Positions 25,771 through 34,307 are shown, counted from the stretch's first letter. The stretch: DNA of 64,000 nucleotides from Paenibacillus sp. yr247 (GCF_900103825.1 NZ_FNIF01000002.1:451501-515500), one strand, 5' to 3'. Notes: a model not told the origin generated them from the sequence alone. Numbers and translations are program-made.

Positions 25771-26214
25771 ATGAATCCCCCAGGCAACCGATCGTCGAAG
25801 CCCGATTGGAAAGGGCTGTCGGCACAAGCCGGCGACGTGCTGGGCCCCGAATTCTGGCAGGACATTGCCAGTATCATCCCGCTTACCGGGCCAAGGATTG
25901 ATATGTATGAGACACCGCAGGAGCTTGTTGTTGTGGCTGAAGTTCCCGGCTTGTCTTCTCCCGAACAGATTCAGCTTTCTTTCCGAGAGCAATCGCTTCT
26001 TATGCGGGGAATGCTCGTTCGACCCTACCAAGTACTTGATGAGCAGATGCGGCTGTCCGAGCGTTTCTTTGGTGCATTTGAGAGAGTTATTCGCTTACCC
26101 GGTAAAGCTAGGACCGAGCAGATGCGGGCACAGTATCATAACGGTTTGCTCATCATCCGAATCCCGCTTGCTCCTCCCGATGGGGAGAAAGTTATTCCTA
26201 TTCAATTCACGTAA
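25771..26214 (+). CDS. Hsp20/alpha-crystallin family protein
   Basis: 147 residues. The alpha-crystallin domain spans about 45-147 (RIDMYETPQELVVVAEVPGL, FERVIRLPGKARTEQMRAQY, NGLLIIRIP). It may act as a small chaperone; its position between a SASP gene and GerP-like genes suggests a spore-associated form comparable with CotM-type coat proteins. A ribosome site GTGATG lies upstream. Confidence 0.85.
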   Translation: MNPPGNRSSKPDWKGLSAQAGDVLGPEFWQDIASIIPLTGPRIDMYETPQELVVVAEVPGLSSPEQIQLSFREQSLLMRGMLVRPYQVLDEQMRLSERFFGAFERVIRLPGKARTEQMRAQYHNGLLIIRIPLAPPDGEKVIPIQFT

Positions 26215-26291
26215 CGTTCGACCGACTAGGCTGATCGGTGACTCTGTCACCTGCTCGCCTATGTATCCAAGGTCGGACGTTATTTGTTTTG
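26214..26291 (+). terminator. Long imperfect hairpin after the Hsp20 gene
   Basis: ACGTTCGACC (26214-26223) pairs with GGTCGGACGT (26271-26280), with an inner stem around GGTGACTCTGTCACC, then TATTTGTTTT. Terminator role inferred. Confidence 0.5.
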
Positions 26292-26372
26292 GAAAAAAGA
26301 AATGAATCTCCGTTTGTCCCCATATAAATAAAAGGAGATCGTTTCGGAAATGCGGATATGGAGGGGATTATA

Positions 26373-26591
26373 GTGGTGCGCATTCAATTTCAATCTATTC
26401 ATATCGATGGAATCACGGAGACATCTAGTGTGAATAAGGGTACAAATCGGATCATCGGAAGGCGTCATTCCATGAAGGTCAATCAGGGGCTCGGAGAAAT
26501 ACATGGCGAGCACAATGTCATTATGGGCGGAAAGCATGTTGTCCAAGATGGCGATACCTTTGATTTTAAACCATTTACACGAAAGAGCTGA
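26373..26591 (+). CDS. GerPA/GerPF-like spore germination protein
   Basis: 72 residues from the GTG at 26373 (GGAGGGG upstream). IQFQSIHIDGITETSSVNKG, then NQGLGEIHGEHNVIMGG, is the small beta-rich GerPA/PD/PF pattern. GerP proteins are needed for germinants to cross the spore coat. First of three closely spaced plus-strand genes. Confidence 0.75.
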   Translation: MVRIQFQSIHIDGITETSSVNKGTNRIIGRRHSMKVNQGLGEIHGEHNVIMGGKHVVQDGDTFDFKPFTRKS

Positions 26592-26599
26592 GATCAACC

Positions 26600-27103
26600 A
26601 TGTGGTTTCAAAAAAAAAAATCGCCGCCGCCCAAACCGCAGCCAACTACAGCTACAACTATAACTACTGCTCCAACTGCTGCTCCAACCCCAAACCAAGC
26701 TAGATCCGAAGCAGTCACTCCTCTAACTACTCAGCAATTAGAACGGCGTCTACGCAAATTAGAGGAGGAATTGGCGAATCTGACAGCCAAGCATCCACAG
26801 ATTCATATAGATGCACTGCATATCCATCAACCCGTCTTAGAAAACTTAACCTTTCGATTGGATCACCTTGATATCAATGAGCTCAGTGGCTCCTTAAATT
26901 TGGGCAATAATTTTGGAGCCAAGCCGAACGAGAAAAAAGGCCCCATTGATGAGGCCCTTAAACGTGTTCATGTATCAAAAGAAAATAAGGCCGATCCTCG
27001 TTCAGCAGCCGATGGAGGAGAAGCTGCGCCAGTAGATCCTACCATTCCCAATCCAGAGCGAACCTCGACCGGCTACCGATTTACACCACAATCCAAACCG
27101 TAA
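26600..27103 (+). CDS. gerPC: GerPC-like spore germination protein
   Basis: 167 residues. A Pro/Thr-rich N-terminus is followed by a coiled-coil (QLERRLRKLEEELANLTAKH) and the GerPC core (HIDALHIHQPVLENLTFRLD, LDINELSGSLNLG). It begins 8 bases after the previous GerP-like gene. In Bacillus, GerPC acts with other GerP proteins in coat permeability. The N-terminal low-complexity region is longer than usual. Confidence 0.8.
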   Translation: MWFQKKKSPPPKPQPTTATTITTAPTAAPTPNQARSEAVTPLTTQQLERRLRKLEEELANLTAKHPQIHIDALHIHQPVLENLTFRLDHLDINELSGSLNLGNNFGAKPNEKKGPIDEALKRVHVSKENKADPRSAADGGEAAPVDPTIPNPERTSTGYRFTPQSKP

Positions 27104-27118
27104 AGAGGTGATTCACGA

Positions 27119-27466
27119 GTGTCATCCTTCATGTCACCAACGTTCATCATCGGTTCGATCCGTATTGGATCGGTAGAAAGCGCATCCTGCATCAATATGG
27201 GCAACAATTGGCCTACTGATTTCCAGAGCAATCAGAAAACCGTACAAGGTTTTGGCGCTGTTAATGGCGACAACAATCAATTAGTCGGAACTCGCTCCAT
27301 GCTGAACGACTCCGATTTCCTTGATATGCTGAATGTGGGCGATAACGAAACGCCCGATTGGCTTCAGGAGATGATTACTGCGCAGGCCCAAACGTCCGGC
27401 TACACCCCAGCCCCTGCCAATCCTCCAGTAGAACAAACGACGAATGCTCCGCAGACATCTGACTAA
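27119..27466 (+). CDS. GerPA/GerPF-like protein with C-terminal extension
   Basis: 115 residues from the GTG at 27119 (AAGAGGTGA upstream). SPTFIIGSIRIGSVESASCI and QGFGAVNGDNNQLVGTRSML show the GerPA/PF pattern over the first 75 residues; a Thr/Pro/Ala-rich tail of about 35 residues is unusual for this family. Last gene of the plus-strand GerP group; convergent with two more GerP-like genes. Confidence 0.72.
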   Translation: MSSFMSPTFIIGSIRIGSVESASCINMGNNWPTDFQSNQKTVQGFGAVNGDNNQLVGTRSMLNDSDFLDMLNVGDNETPDWLQEMITAQAQTSGYTPAPANPPVEQTTNAPQTSD

Positions 27467-27489
27467 AGCAGCTGCGGAGCAAGCTTTTA
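27445..27489 (+). terminator. Hairpin between convergent GerP-like genes
   Basis: TGCTCCGCAG pairs with CTGCGGAGCA, then AGCTTTTAC. It overlaps the end of the preceding coding sequence. Confidence 0.55.
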
Positions 27490-27747
27490 CACACGGCCAA
27501 TAATCAAATCTCCTTTGGTGTAAGGGGCATCGATGATATCATTATCGTAAACCGTGTTGATATTATTAAGCACACAATTGTTATCACCTCTCACTTCACC
27601 AAGGCCGCTATTCCCTTTGCCGCTTGTTGACCAATACACTTGTGTATTCGTACCAATAAAAATGCCAGATGCATCGGCTATCGCATTAACATGGATGGAA
27701 TCAAATTGAATGAGCGGCGGATCCAACTGGTAAGGGAACTTCTGCAT
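27487..27747 (-). CDS. GerPA/GerPF-like spore germination protein
   Basis: 86 residues from the ATG at 27747 (AGGTGA upstream). PPLIQFDSIHVNAIADASGI, GLGEVRGDNNCVLNNIN and YDNDIIDAPY show the GerPA/PF family form. It is the downstream member of a minus-strand pair. Confidence 0.72.
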   Translation of the reverse strand: MQKFPYQLDPPLIQFDSIHVNAIADASGIFIGTNTQVYWSTSGKGNSGLGEVRGDNNCVLNNINTVYDNDIIDAPYTKGDLIIGRV

Positions 27748-27767
27748 GGCCTTCACCTACCATTCAA

Positions 27768-28010
27768 TTATACTTGATTAGTGACTGCCGGTTTAAAGTC
27801 CTGATCATTAATCGGTGCATCGATAAAGTCGTTGTCATAAATAAAATTCACAATATTGGAGGATACGGAATTCCCAATAAATTCACCTGTTCCGTAATTG
27901 TTTTTGCTGTGCGAATCCCAGCTGGATTGCGCATTCTCACCGATCCCGATGGTCGAATTCGTATTCAGATTATTAATATTGATCATGTTAAAAACGATGG
28001 AACTCGGCAT
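27768..28010 (-). CDS. GerPA/GerPF-like spore germination protein
   Basis: 80 residues from the ATG at 28010 (AGGAGTGAG upstream). IVFNMININNLNTNSTIGIG, YGTGEFIGNSVSSNIVNF and YDNDFIDAPI align by eye with the neighbouring minus-strand GerP-like protein, so they are probably paralogues. Confidence 0.7.
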   Translation of the reverse strand: MPSSIVFNMININNLNTNSTIGIGENAQSSWDSHSKNNYGTGEFIGNSVSSNIVNFIYDNDFIDAPINDQDFKPAVTNQV

Positions 28011-28147
28011 GCTGCTCACTCCTGTCCAAGGATAGCTTCCAGCTCCTTCTGCCCCACTAGCAGGGCTTTTGCCGAAAACTTGTATGTTAGCCTATTCATC
28101 TAGCAGCGGATTGGTGCCAAAATCGTGAAATGTTTCCAATACCATGC

Positions 28148-28183
28148 AAAAAGGACCCTTTCCCAGTCGGGAAAGAGTCCTCC
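28148..28183 (-). terminator. Terminator of the Gly/Tyr-rich protein gene
   Basis: Minus strand GGACTCTTTCCC-GACT-GGGAAAGGGTCC followed by TTTTT. Confidence 0.9.
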
Positions 28184-28197
28184 TTCTTTTAGAATCC

Positions 28198-28512
28198 TCA
28201 GAACCAAAGTCCTGGACCGAAGCCACCAAAACCACCATAAGGATAACCAAAGCCACCGCCATATCCGTACCCACCATAGCCACCATAGCCACCATATGCA
28301 TAAGGTGCTGTTCCAATCGCTAACAAATCAAACAATACCAATGGAATAATAGCTTTTACTTGAACTTTTTTGCCTTTTTGTGGAGCTACAATTAATGTGT
28401 TTCCGCTGATCCGCACCAATTTGCCAGCTACGCTTGTTCCGTCTTTCTTAAGAGCTACAATATTTTTTCCGACCAACTTTTGAACGTCTTCTTTACGTAT
28501 TTTGGATGTCAT
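28198..28512 (-). CDS. Sm-like N-terminus with Gly/Tyr-rich tail, probable spore surface protein
   Basis: 104 residues. The first 65 (VQKLVGKNIVALKKDGTSVA, GKLVRISGNTLIVAPQKGKK) look like a small beta-barrel of the Sm/SH3 sort; the tail is tandem GGYGGYGGYG and GYPYGGFGGFG. Such tails are common in spore coat and exosporium proteins. AAGGAGGTGG precedes the ATG. I do not recognise a named family; the spore role is inferred from composition and the nearby GerP genes. Confidence 0.6.
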   Translation of the reverse strand: MTSKIRKEDVQKLVGKNIVALKKDGTSVAGKLVRISGNTLIVAPQKGKKVQVKAIIPLVLFDLLAIGTAPYAYGGYGGYGGYGYGGGFGYPYGGFGGFGPGLWF

Positions 28513-28660
28513 GAACGTCCACCTCCTTCAGCCACCGAGATACATTGCTCTACAGTGTACGGCTGTGTAGGTAACATCGCTTGGATAGCTGTCCACTCTC
28601 CCGTAAAAATAGTCGGTTGTCCATACGCGGTTGCCAAGGCATTCTTAATCCGTATTAAAC

Positions 28661-28703
28661 AAAAAAAAGCCGCATTTCCAGCCCATAAGGCCAGAAAAAC
28701 GGC
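28661..28703 (-). terminator. Terminator of the DUF1128 gene
   Basis: Minus strand GCCGTTTTTCTGGCC pairs with GGGCTGGAAATGCGGC, followed by eight T's. It occupies the start of an open frame at 28509-28715, which argues against that frame being a gene. Confidence 0.85.
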
Positions 28704-28723
28704 AATTTTATTCAAATAAGTGC

Positions 28724-28948
28724 TTATGCTTTACGAATCTTGCCTAGCTCTGTAGTAATAGCATCAATCTCGCTAATGCTGAATCTATCTTTACTGGCGA
28801 CCATATCATACAAATCTTTCAGATCTTCGTAAACCTCTTGCTTCACGTTTGAGGCCTTGATCGATCCACCTGTAGCCATGCGCAGCTTTTTCTTAATTTC
28901 TTCAAACATAAATTCCACGTTCTCTTCCGACCATATATTCAAATCCAT
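28724..28948 (-). CDS. DUF1128/UPF0435 family protein (YfkK type)
   Basis: 74 residues from the ATG at 28948, with GGGAAGGATG upstream; an ATG at 28984 would add 12 residues but lacks a site. NVEFMFEEIKKKLRMATGGS, and YEDLKDLYDMVASKDRFSIS are family signatures. Small cytoplasmic helical protein of unknown function. Confidence 0.85.
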   Translation of the reverse strand: MDLNIWSEENVEFMFEEIKKKLRMATGGSIKASNVKQEVYEDLKDLYDMVASKDRFSISEIDAITTELGKIRKA

Positions 28949-29033
28949 CGCTTTATGTTCATCCTTCCCTGCTTCTCTTTTCATTATTTTATAGCACATG
29001 CAGGTTAATGTAAAATATAAGCTTGTCTCTAAC

Positions 29034-29068
29034 AAAAAAAGGAAGGAAGACTTAACGTCTTACTTCCT
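29034..29068 (-). terminator. Terminator of the TetR-family gene
   Basis: Minus strand GGAAGTAAGAC-GTTAA-GTCTTCCTTCC, then seven T's. Confidence 0.88.
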
Positions 29069-29077
29069 TGATTCATT

Positions 29078-29734
29078 TTATATAACAATAGCTTTAGGGA
29101 GATTCGGGCTGACCATTTTAACAAGCGGACGCTGCTGCTCATAGGAATCAAAATCCAAGCTGACACAAATAAGACGGATATGCTCTTCAGCCAGTTTCCG
29201 CACATCCTCATAGGTTTGTTTAAACTGAATGCAGTACGAAATTAGACCATGTAAGGACATAAACAAATTCCATGGAAGCGTGTACTTCCTGCTCTCGGAT
29301 CCCGGCTGATCGGCAATCACCTGTCTGATGACAATAGCGAACATTTCTAAGCACTGTGCTTGCTCGGTACGGGAATAGTGCTGCAGCTCTGGCTCGTTAA
29401 TCATAAACATCATTTCGTAGTGATTCGGATTACTTACACCAAACCAGACAAACTCCAGCATTAACTTTTGGAGCAGATTCACGCTAAACCCATGTTCACG
29501 AACAATCATTTCACGCTGACGCTGCAGCAGCAAGGAGAAATCTTCCTTAATTAATGCATAAAACAGTTCAGCTTTCTCATTAAAATGGTAATATAACGCA
29601 CCATGGCTGTACCCCATTGCTTTTGCGATGCTGCGCATCGTTAAAGCGCGATAGCCGAAAGAAGCGAATAATTCCCGCGCCTCGGCAAGTATCCGTTCTC
29701 TGCTAAGCTCTTGAGCGACTGCTTTCCTAGCCAT
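29078..29734 (-). CDS. TetR/AcrR-family transcriptional regulator
   Basis: 218 residues. N-terminal helix-turn-helix RERILAEARELFASFGYRAL then MRSIAKAMGYSHGALYYHFN; the C-terminal ligand-binding domain (AQCLEMFAIVIRQVIADQ) is typical. GGGAGGGATAGGA precedes the ATG. No obvious target is adjacent. Confidence 0.92.
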   Translation of the reverse strand: MARKAVAQELSRERILAEARELFASFGYRALTMRSIAKAMGYSHGALYYHFNEKAELFYALIKEDFSLLLQRQREMIVREHGFSVNLLQKLMLEFVWFGVSNPNHYEMMFMINEPELQHYSRTEQAQCLEMFAIVIRQVIADQPGSESRKYTLPWNLFMSLHGLISYCIQFKQTYEDVRKLAEEHIRLICVSLDFDSYEQQRPLVKMVSPNLPKAIVI

Positions 29735-29795
29735 TCCTATCCCTCCCCATCATAGCTTCTATGAAATTACTTGTGCCCGTGTGCTTCGAGCCTGC

Positions 29796-30437
29796 CTATT
29801 CCGGCAGACTCTTATGTACCATGTATTCGTTCTCACCAGCAATAATTACGCTTTGACCTTGTGTGACGTCTGTTGCCCAGTTGATAAATGCTTCCGCTGC
29901 CGCTGCCAAAGGATAACAAGCTACAGTTACTTTATCCGTAAACTGAATGTCCCCTAGGAGCATTCCCTGATTTCTCAGCTCGTTTTCAATTTTGCCATAC
30001 CACGTATAGTCAACCTCAATTAGCACTTTTTGATGATTGACTTTATAAATCGGTTGGCCTGCTTCAATACCTACCACGGCTCCATCCGTATAGGCACGAA
30101 TGAGTCCGCCCGCACCAAGCATGATGCCGCCAAAATAACGGGTAACGACTACAGCTATATTCTTAAGCCCTTGATGCTTAATCACTTCCAGAATCGGCTT
30201 CCCTGCTGTACCGCTCGGTTCCCCATCATCAGATTGCTTCTGAATCTGATCCCTATCTCCGATGACATAGGCACTGCAGTTATGTGTTGCCGATCTATGT
30301 TCCTTCTTGATTGCTTCAATAAATTGGGTCGCTTCTTCTTCTGACTCTACCGGTTTGGCATGACCAATGAAACGCGACTTCTTGATGATGATTTCCGACG
30401 ATCCATACGATTGGATAGTTTTGAAATGTGCTAGCAT
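29796..30437 (-). CDS. YigZ/IMPACT family protein (UPF0029)
   Basis: 213 residues from the ATG at 30437 (GAAAGGT upstream). KKSRFIGHAKPV, DDGEPSGTAGKPILEVI and VVVTRYFGGIMLGAGGLIRA are hallmark motifs; the C-terminal DUF1949 ferredoxin-like domain follows. The exact biochemical role is not established. Confidence 0.92.
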   Translation of the reverse strand: MLAHFKTIQSYGSSEIIIKKSRFIGHAKPVESEEEATQFIEAIKKEHRSATHNCSAYVIGDRDQIQKQSDDGEPSGTAGKPILEVIKHQGLKNIAVVVTRYFGGIMLGAGGLIRAYTDGAVVGIEAGQPIYKVNHQKVLIEVDYTWYGKIENELRNQGMLLGDIQFTDKVTVACYPLAAAAEAFINWATDVTQGQSVIIAGENEYMVHKSLPE

Positions 30438-30551
30438 AGCCGACCTTTCTTGGTAAAAGGAAAAATCTGTTTCATTATATTTTACACACATCCTTTGACT
30501 ACGACAATATAGCAAGAAAATTTACCACACAAATAATGGGATTTATTCATA

Positions 30552-30592
30552 AGAAAAACGACCTATCCGATTGGATTGATCGTTTTTGGTTC
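30552..30592 (-). terminator. Terminator of pgi
   Basis: Minus strand AAAACGATCAATCC pairs imperfectly with GGATAGGTCGTTTT, followed by TTTC. Confidence 0.65.
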
Positions 30593-30606
30593 TTGCCTAC
30601 TTAAAA

Positions 30607-31962
30607 TTACTGCTGTAAGCGTGCTTCGAGCTCCGCTTTTTCTTTCTCATAGCCCGGTTTGCCTAAAAGCGCAAACATGTTCTTTTTATAAGCTTCCACA
30701 CCTGGTTGGTCAAAAGGATTCACACCCATCAGGTAACCGCTGATACCACATGCTTTTTCGAAGAAATACACCATATATCCGAAGGAGTAAGGTGTCATAT
30801 CCGGCAGCGTTACAATCAGGTTCGGCACATTTCCGTCCGTGTGTGCAAGCATGGTGCCTTGGAACGCCTTCTTGTTCACGAAATCCATCGTTTTACCGCT
30901 TAGGAAGTTGAGGCCATCCAAATCATCGGGATCCGTACCGATTGTAATATGATCAACCACTTGATCAACCTGAATGACCGTTTCAAACAGAATCCGGTTG
31001 CCGTCTTGAACAAACTGGCCCATTGAGTGAAGATCTGTCGAGAAGTCAACGGATGCTGGATAAATACCTTTGTAATCTTTCCCTTCGCTTTCCCCGAACA
31101 ATTGCTTCCACCACTCCGAAACGAAATGCAAGGAAGGCTCGTAATTGACGAGAATTTCGATCGTTTTCCCTTTACGGTAAAGTGCGTTACGAACAGCTGC
31201 GTATTGATAGCTTTGATTCTCGCTTAGCTTCGGATTAGAGAATTCATGCTGCGCATCCGCCGCGCCTTTCATAATGGCTTCCACATCAATGCCGGCTGTT
31301 GCGATTGGCAGCAAGCCTACAGCTGTTAGTACGGAATAACGCCCACCCACATCATCTGGAATGACAAAAGTTTCGTATCCTTCGGCTGTTGCGAGTGTTT
31401 TCAGAGCACCCTTCGCTTGATCCGTTGTTGCATAGATACGTTTACGCGCGGCATCCTTACCGTATTTCTTCTCCAAAAGTTCACGGAAGATACGGAAAGC
31501 AATCGCTGGCTCTGTTGTCGTACCGGACTTCGAGATCACGTTCACGGAGAAATCTTTACCTTCAAGCAGTTGAAGTAAATGCGTAACATAGGTAGAGCTG
31601 ATATTATTTCCTACGAAATAAATCTCAGGCGTCTTCCGTTTATCTTTTGGCAAAATATTATAGAAAGAATGTGACAACATCTCCATCGCCGCACGCGCAC
31701 CCAGATAGGAACCACCAATGCCGATAACGACAAGCGCCTCGGAGTCGGACTGAATTTGTTTAGCGGAAGCCTGAATGCGAGCAAATTCCTCGCGATTATA
31801 ATTCTCAGGAAGATCGACCCAACCTAAATAATCTGAACCCGCACCCGTTTTGTTATGCAGCTGTTCATGCGCTAGCTCCACTTGAGCCGACAAATAATCG
31901 ACCTCATGCTGGGATAAAAAAGACAATGCTTTACTGTAATCAAAGTGTAGTTTCTTACTCAT
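30607..31962 (-). CDS. pgi: Glucose-6-phosphate isomerase
   Basis: 451 residues from the ATG at 31962 (GGAGG upstream). [35 protein letters not shown], the [17 protein letters not shown] segment and [12 protein letters not shown] are family signatures of the short Firmicute form. It interconverts glucose-6-P and fructose-6-P. The start downstream of the longer possible frame is supported by its ribosome site. Confidence 0.97.
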   Translation of the reverse strand: MSKKLHFDYSKALSFLSQHEVDYLSAQVELAHEQLHNKTGAGSDYLGWVDLPENYNREEFARIQASAKQIQSDSEALVVIGIGGSYLGARAAMEMLSHSFYNILPKDKRKTPEIYFVGNNISSTYVTHLLQLLEGKDFSVNVISKSGTTTEPAIAFRIFRELLEKKYGKDAARKRIYATTDQAKGALKTLATAEGYETFVIPDDVGGRYSVLTAVGLLPIATAGIDVEAIMKGAADAQHEFSNPKLSENQSYQYAAVRNALYRKGKTIEILVNYEPSLHFVSEWWKQLFGESEGKDYKGIYPASVDFSTDLHSMGQFVQDGNRILFETVIQVDQVVDHITIGTDPDDLDGLNFLSGKTMDFVNKKAFQGTMLAHTDGNVPNLIVTLPDMTPYSFGYMVYFFEKACGISGYLMGVNPFDQPGVEAYKKNMFALLGKPGYEKEKAELEARLQQ

Positions 31963-32078
31963 TATGTTCGCCTCCATCTCTAATTTTTTCCTTATCCTAG
32001 CATACTTATTTGCCTGTCCAAAAGCAAGTAAGCGATCCTATATTGAATGATATTCAACGATGAACGATCGCGTAAGCG

Positions 32079-32112
32079 GAGAGACTTTGGTCTCCGACCA
32101 AAGATCCCTATA
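32079..32112 (+). promoter_or_regulatory. Leader hairpin with conserved flanks, copy 2
   Basis: GAGAGACTTTG...CAAAGATCCCTATA with stem CTTTGGTC-TCC-GACCAAAG. It is the same length and has the same flanks as the element at 13163-13196, but the inner stem bases differ in a compensating way. It lies about 55 bases before the dehydrogenase-PilZ gene. Confidence 0.65.
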
Positions 32113-32167
32113 AAGTAATTCACAGGCAATAATTCCCATGATAAAATGATCCTAGAGGTGAATGATC

Positions 32168-33451
32168 ATGAAACGTATCGGCTTTATCGGACTTGGCACA
32201 ATGGGTAAACCCATGGCTGCTAACCTTATTCAAAAAGGTTTTATGGTAACTGTATATAATCGGACTGCTGAAAAAGCAGACGAGCTGGTCCGACTTGGTG
32301 CAGAAGCGGCCTTGACCCCTGCGGAGGTAGCTCGCAGTTCGGATGTGCTGATCACGATGCTAAGCAATGATGCTGCACTGCTGGAAACGTTCTACAGTGA
32401 GCAAGGCATTCTGAGCGGCATTCATCCAGCTCTCACGGTTATTGACTCCAGTACCGTTTCCCCGCAAACAAGTCAAAAGCTGGCTGAGGAGCTCGCGGCG
32501 CATTTCGTCGACTTCCTCGACGCGCCTGTCAGTGGCACTGTAACTGCTGCTGAAGCAGGCACGCTTACTTTCATGGTTGGCGGCAGCAAAGAAGTGTTCG
32601 ACGAGCATCAACATTTGTTCCTCGAACTAGGCAGCAAAGCACTTTACCTCGGACCTAGCGGCTCCGGTTCTTATGCCAAGCTTGCCAATAACACAATGGT
32701 GGGCATTAATCTGGTCGGCCTAGCCGAAGGCTTAACGATCGCAACCAAAGCAGGCATTAACCCTGCTCAATTCCTAGAAATCGTTCGCTCCGGTGGAGCA
32801 AACAGCAAGCAAGTCGAGCTGAAAGGCGATAAGATTCTCGATCGCGATTTCAGCAATCAATTCTCGCTGAAGCTGATGCTGAAGGACCTGTTGCTTGCAC
32901 AGGAGCTCACCAGCAAGCTGCAATTGCCGACGCCACTGCTTCAAACGGCTACGGGCTTGTTCCAGATGGGCCTTAGCAAAGGCCTCGGTGATGAAGATCT
33001 GAGCTCCGTCATTCAGTGCTATGAAGATTGGATGGGTCAGCAGGTTGTAAGACCTAGCGAGCCTGTCATCGTTAAAGAGAAACCGGCATCGCCGCTCTCT
33101 GGCCGTGAACGCCGCCGGAACACACGTGTGAAGCTGGACATCAGCTTGAAGCTGTCCATTTACCAATGGGAGCAGGAAGGCTCCTTCTCCGGCCAAAACA
33201 TCGACGGCACCCTCTTCGACTTGTCGGAGAGCGGACTGCAGATCACATCAGCCGCCCCGCTTGCGCCGGACATGTTCATCGTCATCCACTTCCCGCAGGA
33301 AGCGGAGCTTCCGCCAATCACAGCTCGCGTGATTCGTATCGAGACCGATGGCCGCAACTTCCGCTATGGCTGCATGCTATCCGGTCTGCCGCCTTACGTG
33401 CGGATCAAGCTGGAACAGTATGTCGCGGATCATATTGAGTATGCTTTGTAG
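32168..33451 (+). CDS. Beta-hydroxyacid dehydrogenase fused to a C-terminal PilZ domain
   Basis: 427 residues from the ATG at 32168 (GAGGTG 7 bases upstream). Residues 1-290 are a complete 3-hydroxyisobutyrate-type dehydrogenase: NAD site GFIGLGTMGKPMAANL, substrate motif LDAPVSGTVTAAEAGTL, and catalytic Lys in AKLANNTMVG. After a short linker, residues about 310-427 form a PilZ domain: RERRRNTR supplies the RxxxR arginines and LFDLSESGLQI the (D/N)xSxxG motif, both intact, so c-di-GMP binding is likely. Plain members of the dehydrogenase family stop near residue 295. Substrate unknown. Confidence 0.85.
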   Translation: MKRIGFIGLGTMGKPMAANLIQKGFMVTVYNRTAEKADELVRLGAEAALTPAEVARSSDVLITMLSNDAALLETFYSEQGILSGIHPALTVIDSSTVSPQTSQKLAEELAAHFVDFLDAPVSGTVTAAEAGTLTFMVGGSKEVFDEHQHLFLELGSKALYLGPSGSGSYAKLANNTMVGINLVGLAEGLTIATKAGINPAQFLEIVRSGGANSKQVELKGDKILDRDFSNQFSLKLMLKDLLLAQELTSKLQLPTPLLQTATGLFQMGLSKGLGDEDLSSVIQCYEDWMGQQVVRPSEPVIVKEKPASPLSGRERRRNTRVKLDISLKLSIYQWEQEGSFSGQNIDGTLFDLSESGLQITSAAPLAPDMFIVIHFPQEAELPPITARVIRIETDGRNFRYGCMLSGLPPYVRIKLEQYVADHIEYAL

Positions 33452-33542
33452 TGATTCTCAAGAGGCGGACAAGCTGTCACTAAGGCTAATTATTCCTAAT
33501 GAACAATGAAATTAACCAATTGAACTATAACGCATGAAGCAC

Positions 33543-33583
33543 ATGCCGTCTTTCCCTTTCGGGAGAGGCGGTATTATTTTTTT
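33543..33583 (+). terminator. Terminator of the dehydrogenase-PilZ gene
   Basis: ATGCCGTCTTTCCC-TTTC-GGGAGAGGCGGTAT followed by TATTTTTTT. Confidence 0.88.
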
Positions 33584-33598
33584 GAGGGGGTTAGCAAA

Positions 33599-34264
33599 TT
33601 GGGTTTTCTACAGGAACATGAAGCTTTTGTAAGATTACATGAGGAGAAACGAACAGGAGAGCGATTGCGAAGATTGCAAGAAGGACACGGCTACGCGGAG
33701 AAATTATTTCTACAGCAAGTGTGGTGGCCCACCATAGGACATTTTCATCAGCTGCACCCCGAATACGAGGTGAAAGACTATCAGGACGGAACACGGTTTA
33801 TCGATTTCGCTTATCTTCGCCTGCCATACCGGATAGGCATTGAAATTGATGGTTACGGGCCTCATGCCAGAGATATCGATAGAACCCGCTTTGGCGACAA
33901 TCTAATGCGGCAAAATCAGCTGGTCTTGGATGGATGGAAAGTGTTTCGCTTTTCTTACGATGATATCACGCAAAAGCAGCGGCGCTGCCAGCAAATGATC
34001 TTGCATCTCATGGGACGTTGGTATGGCGAATATGCACAACCCATCTCACTTACCCACCGGGAAAAAGAAATCGTGCGACTGGCCGCGATGTCGGTGGAGC
34101 CGCTAAAGCCAAGAATAGTGGCCGGTCACCTGGGTATCCGGCCAGAAAATGCTCGCATCTGGCTGCAGCGCCTTCATGCAAAAGGGATTCTTCGACCTGC
34201 CAGCGGCGATTTGCGAATACGTTCCTACCTTCTCGACTCAACTGGAGAGCGCTTTATGTTATAA
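33599..34264 (+). CDS. DUF559-like endonuclease-fold protein with C-terminal winged helix
   Basis: 221 residues from the TTG at 33599 (GAGGGGG upstream). Residues 50-140 show the very-short-patch/DUF559 nuclease pattern: RFIDFAYLRLPYRIGIEIDG, YGPHARD, then LVLDGWKVFRFSYDDI, in which the D and ExD positions can form a PD-(D/E)XK site. Residues about 150-221 (LTHREKEIVRLAAMS...RIVAGHLGIRPENARIWLQR) look like a helix-turn-helix. No methylase or repair partner is adjacent. Confidence 0.75.
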   Translation: MGFLQEHEAFVRLHEEKRTGERLRRLQEGHGYAEKLFLQQVWWPTIGHFHQLHPEYEVKDYQDGTRFIDFAYLRLPYRIGIEIDGYGPHARDIDRTRFGDNLMRQNQLVLDGWKVFRFSYDDITQKQRRCQQMILHLMGRWYGEYAQPISLTHREKEIVRLAAMSVEPLKPRIVAGHLGIRPENARIWLQRLHAKGILRPASGDLRIRSYLLDSTGERFML

Positions 34265-34307
34265 GTTACTATTCTAAGTCTGATAGACCTCTCGCCCACC
34301 ACTTTGA

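Noticed and set aside
28509..28715. 68-codon minus-strand frame between the DUF1128 and Gly/Tyr-rich genes
   Set aside because: Its start lies in a strong terminator stem (28661-28703) and it has no ribosome site, so it is probably not translated.
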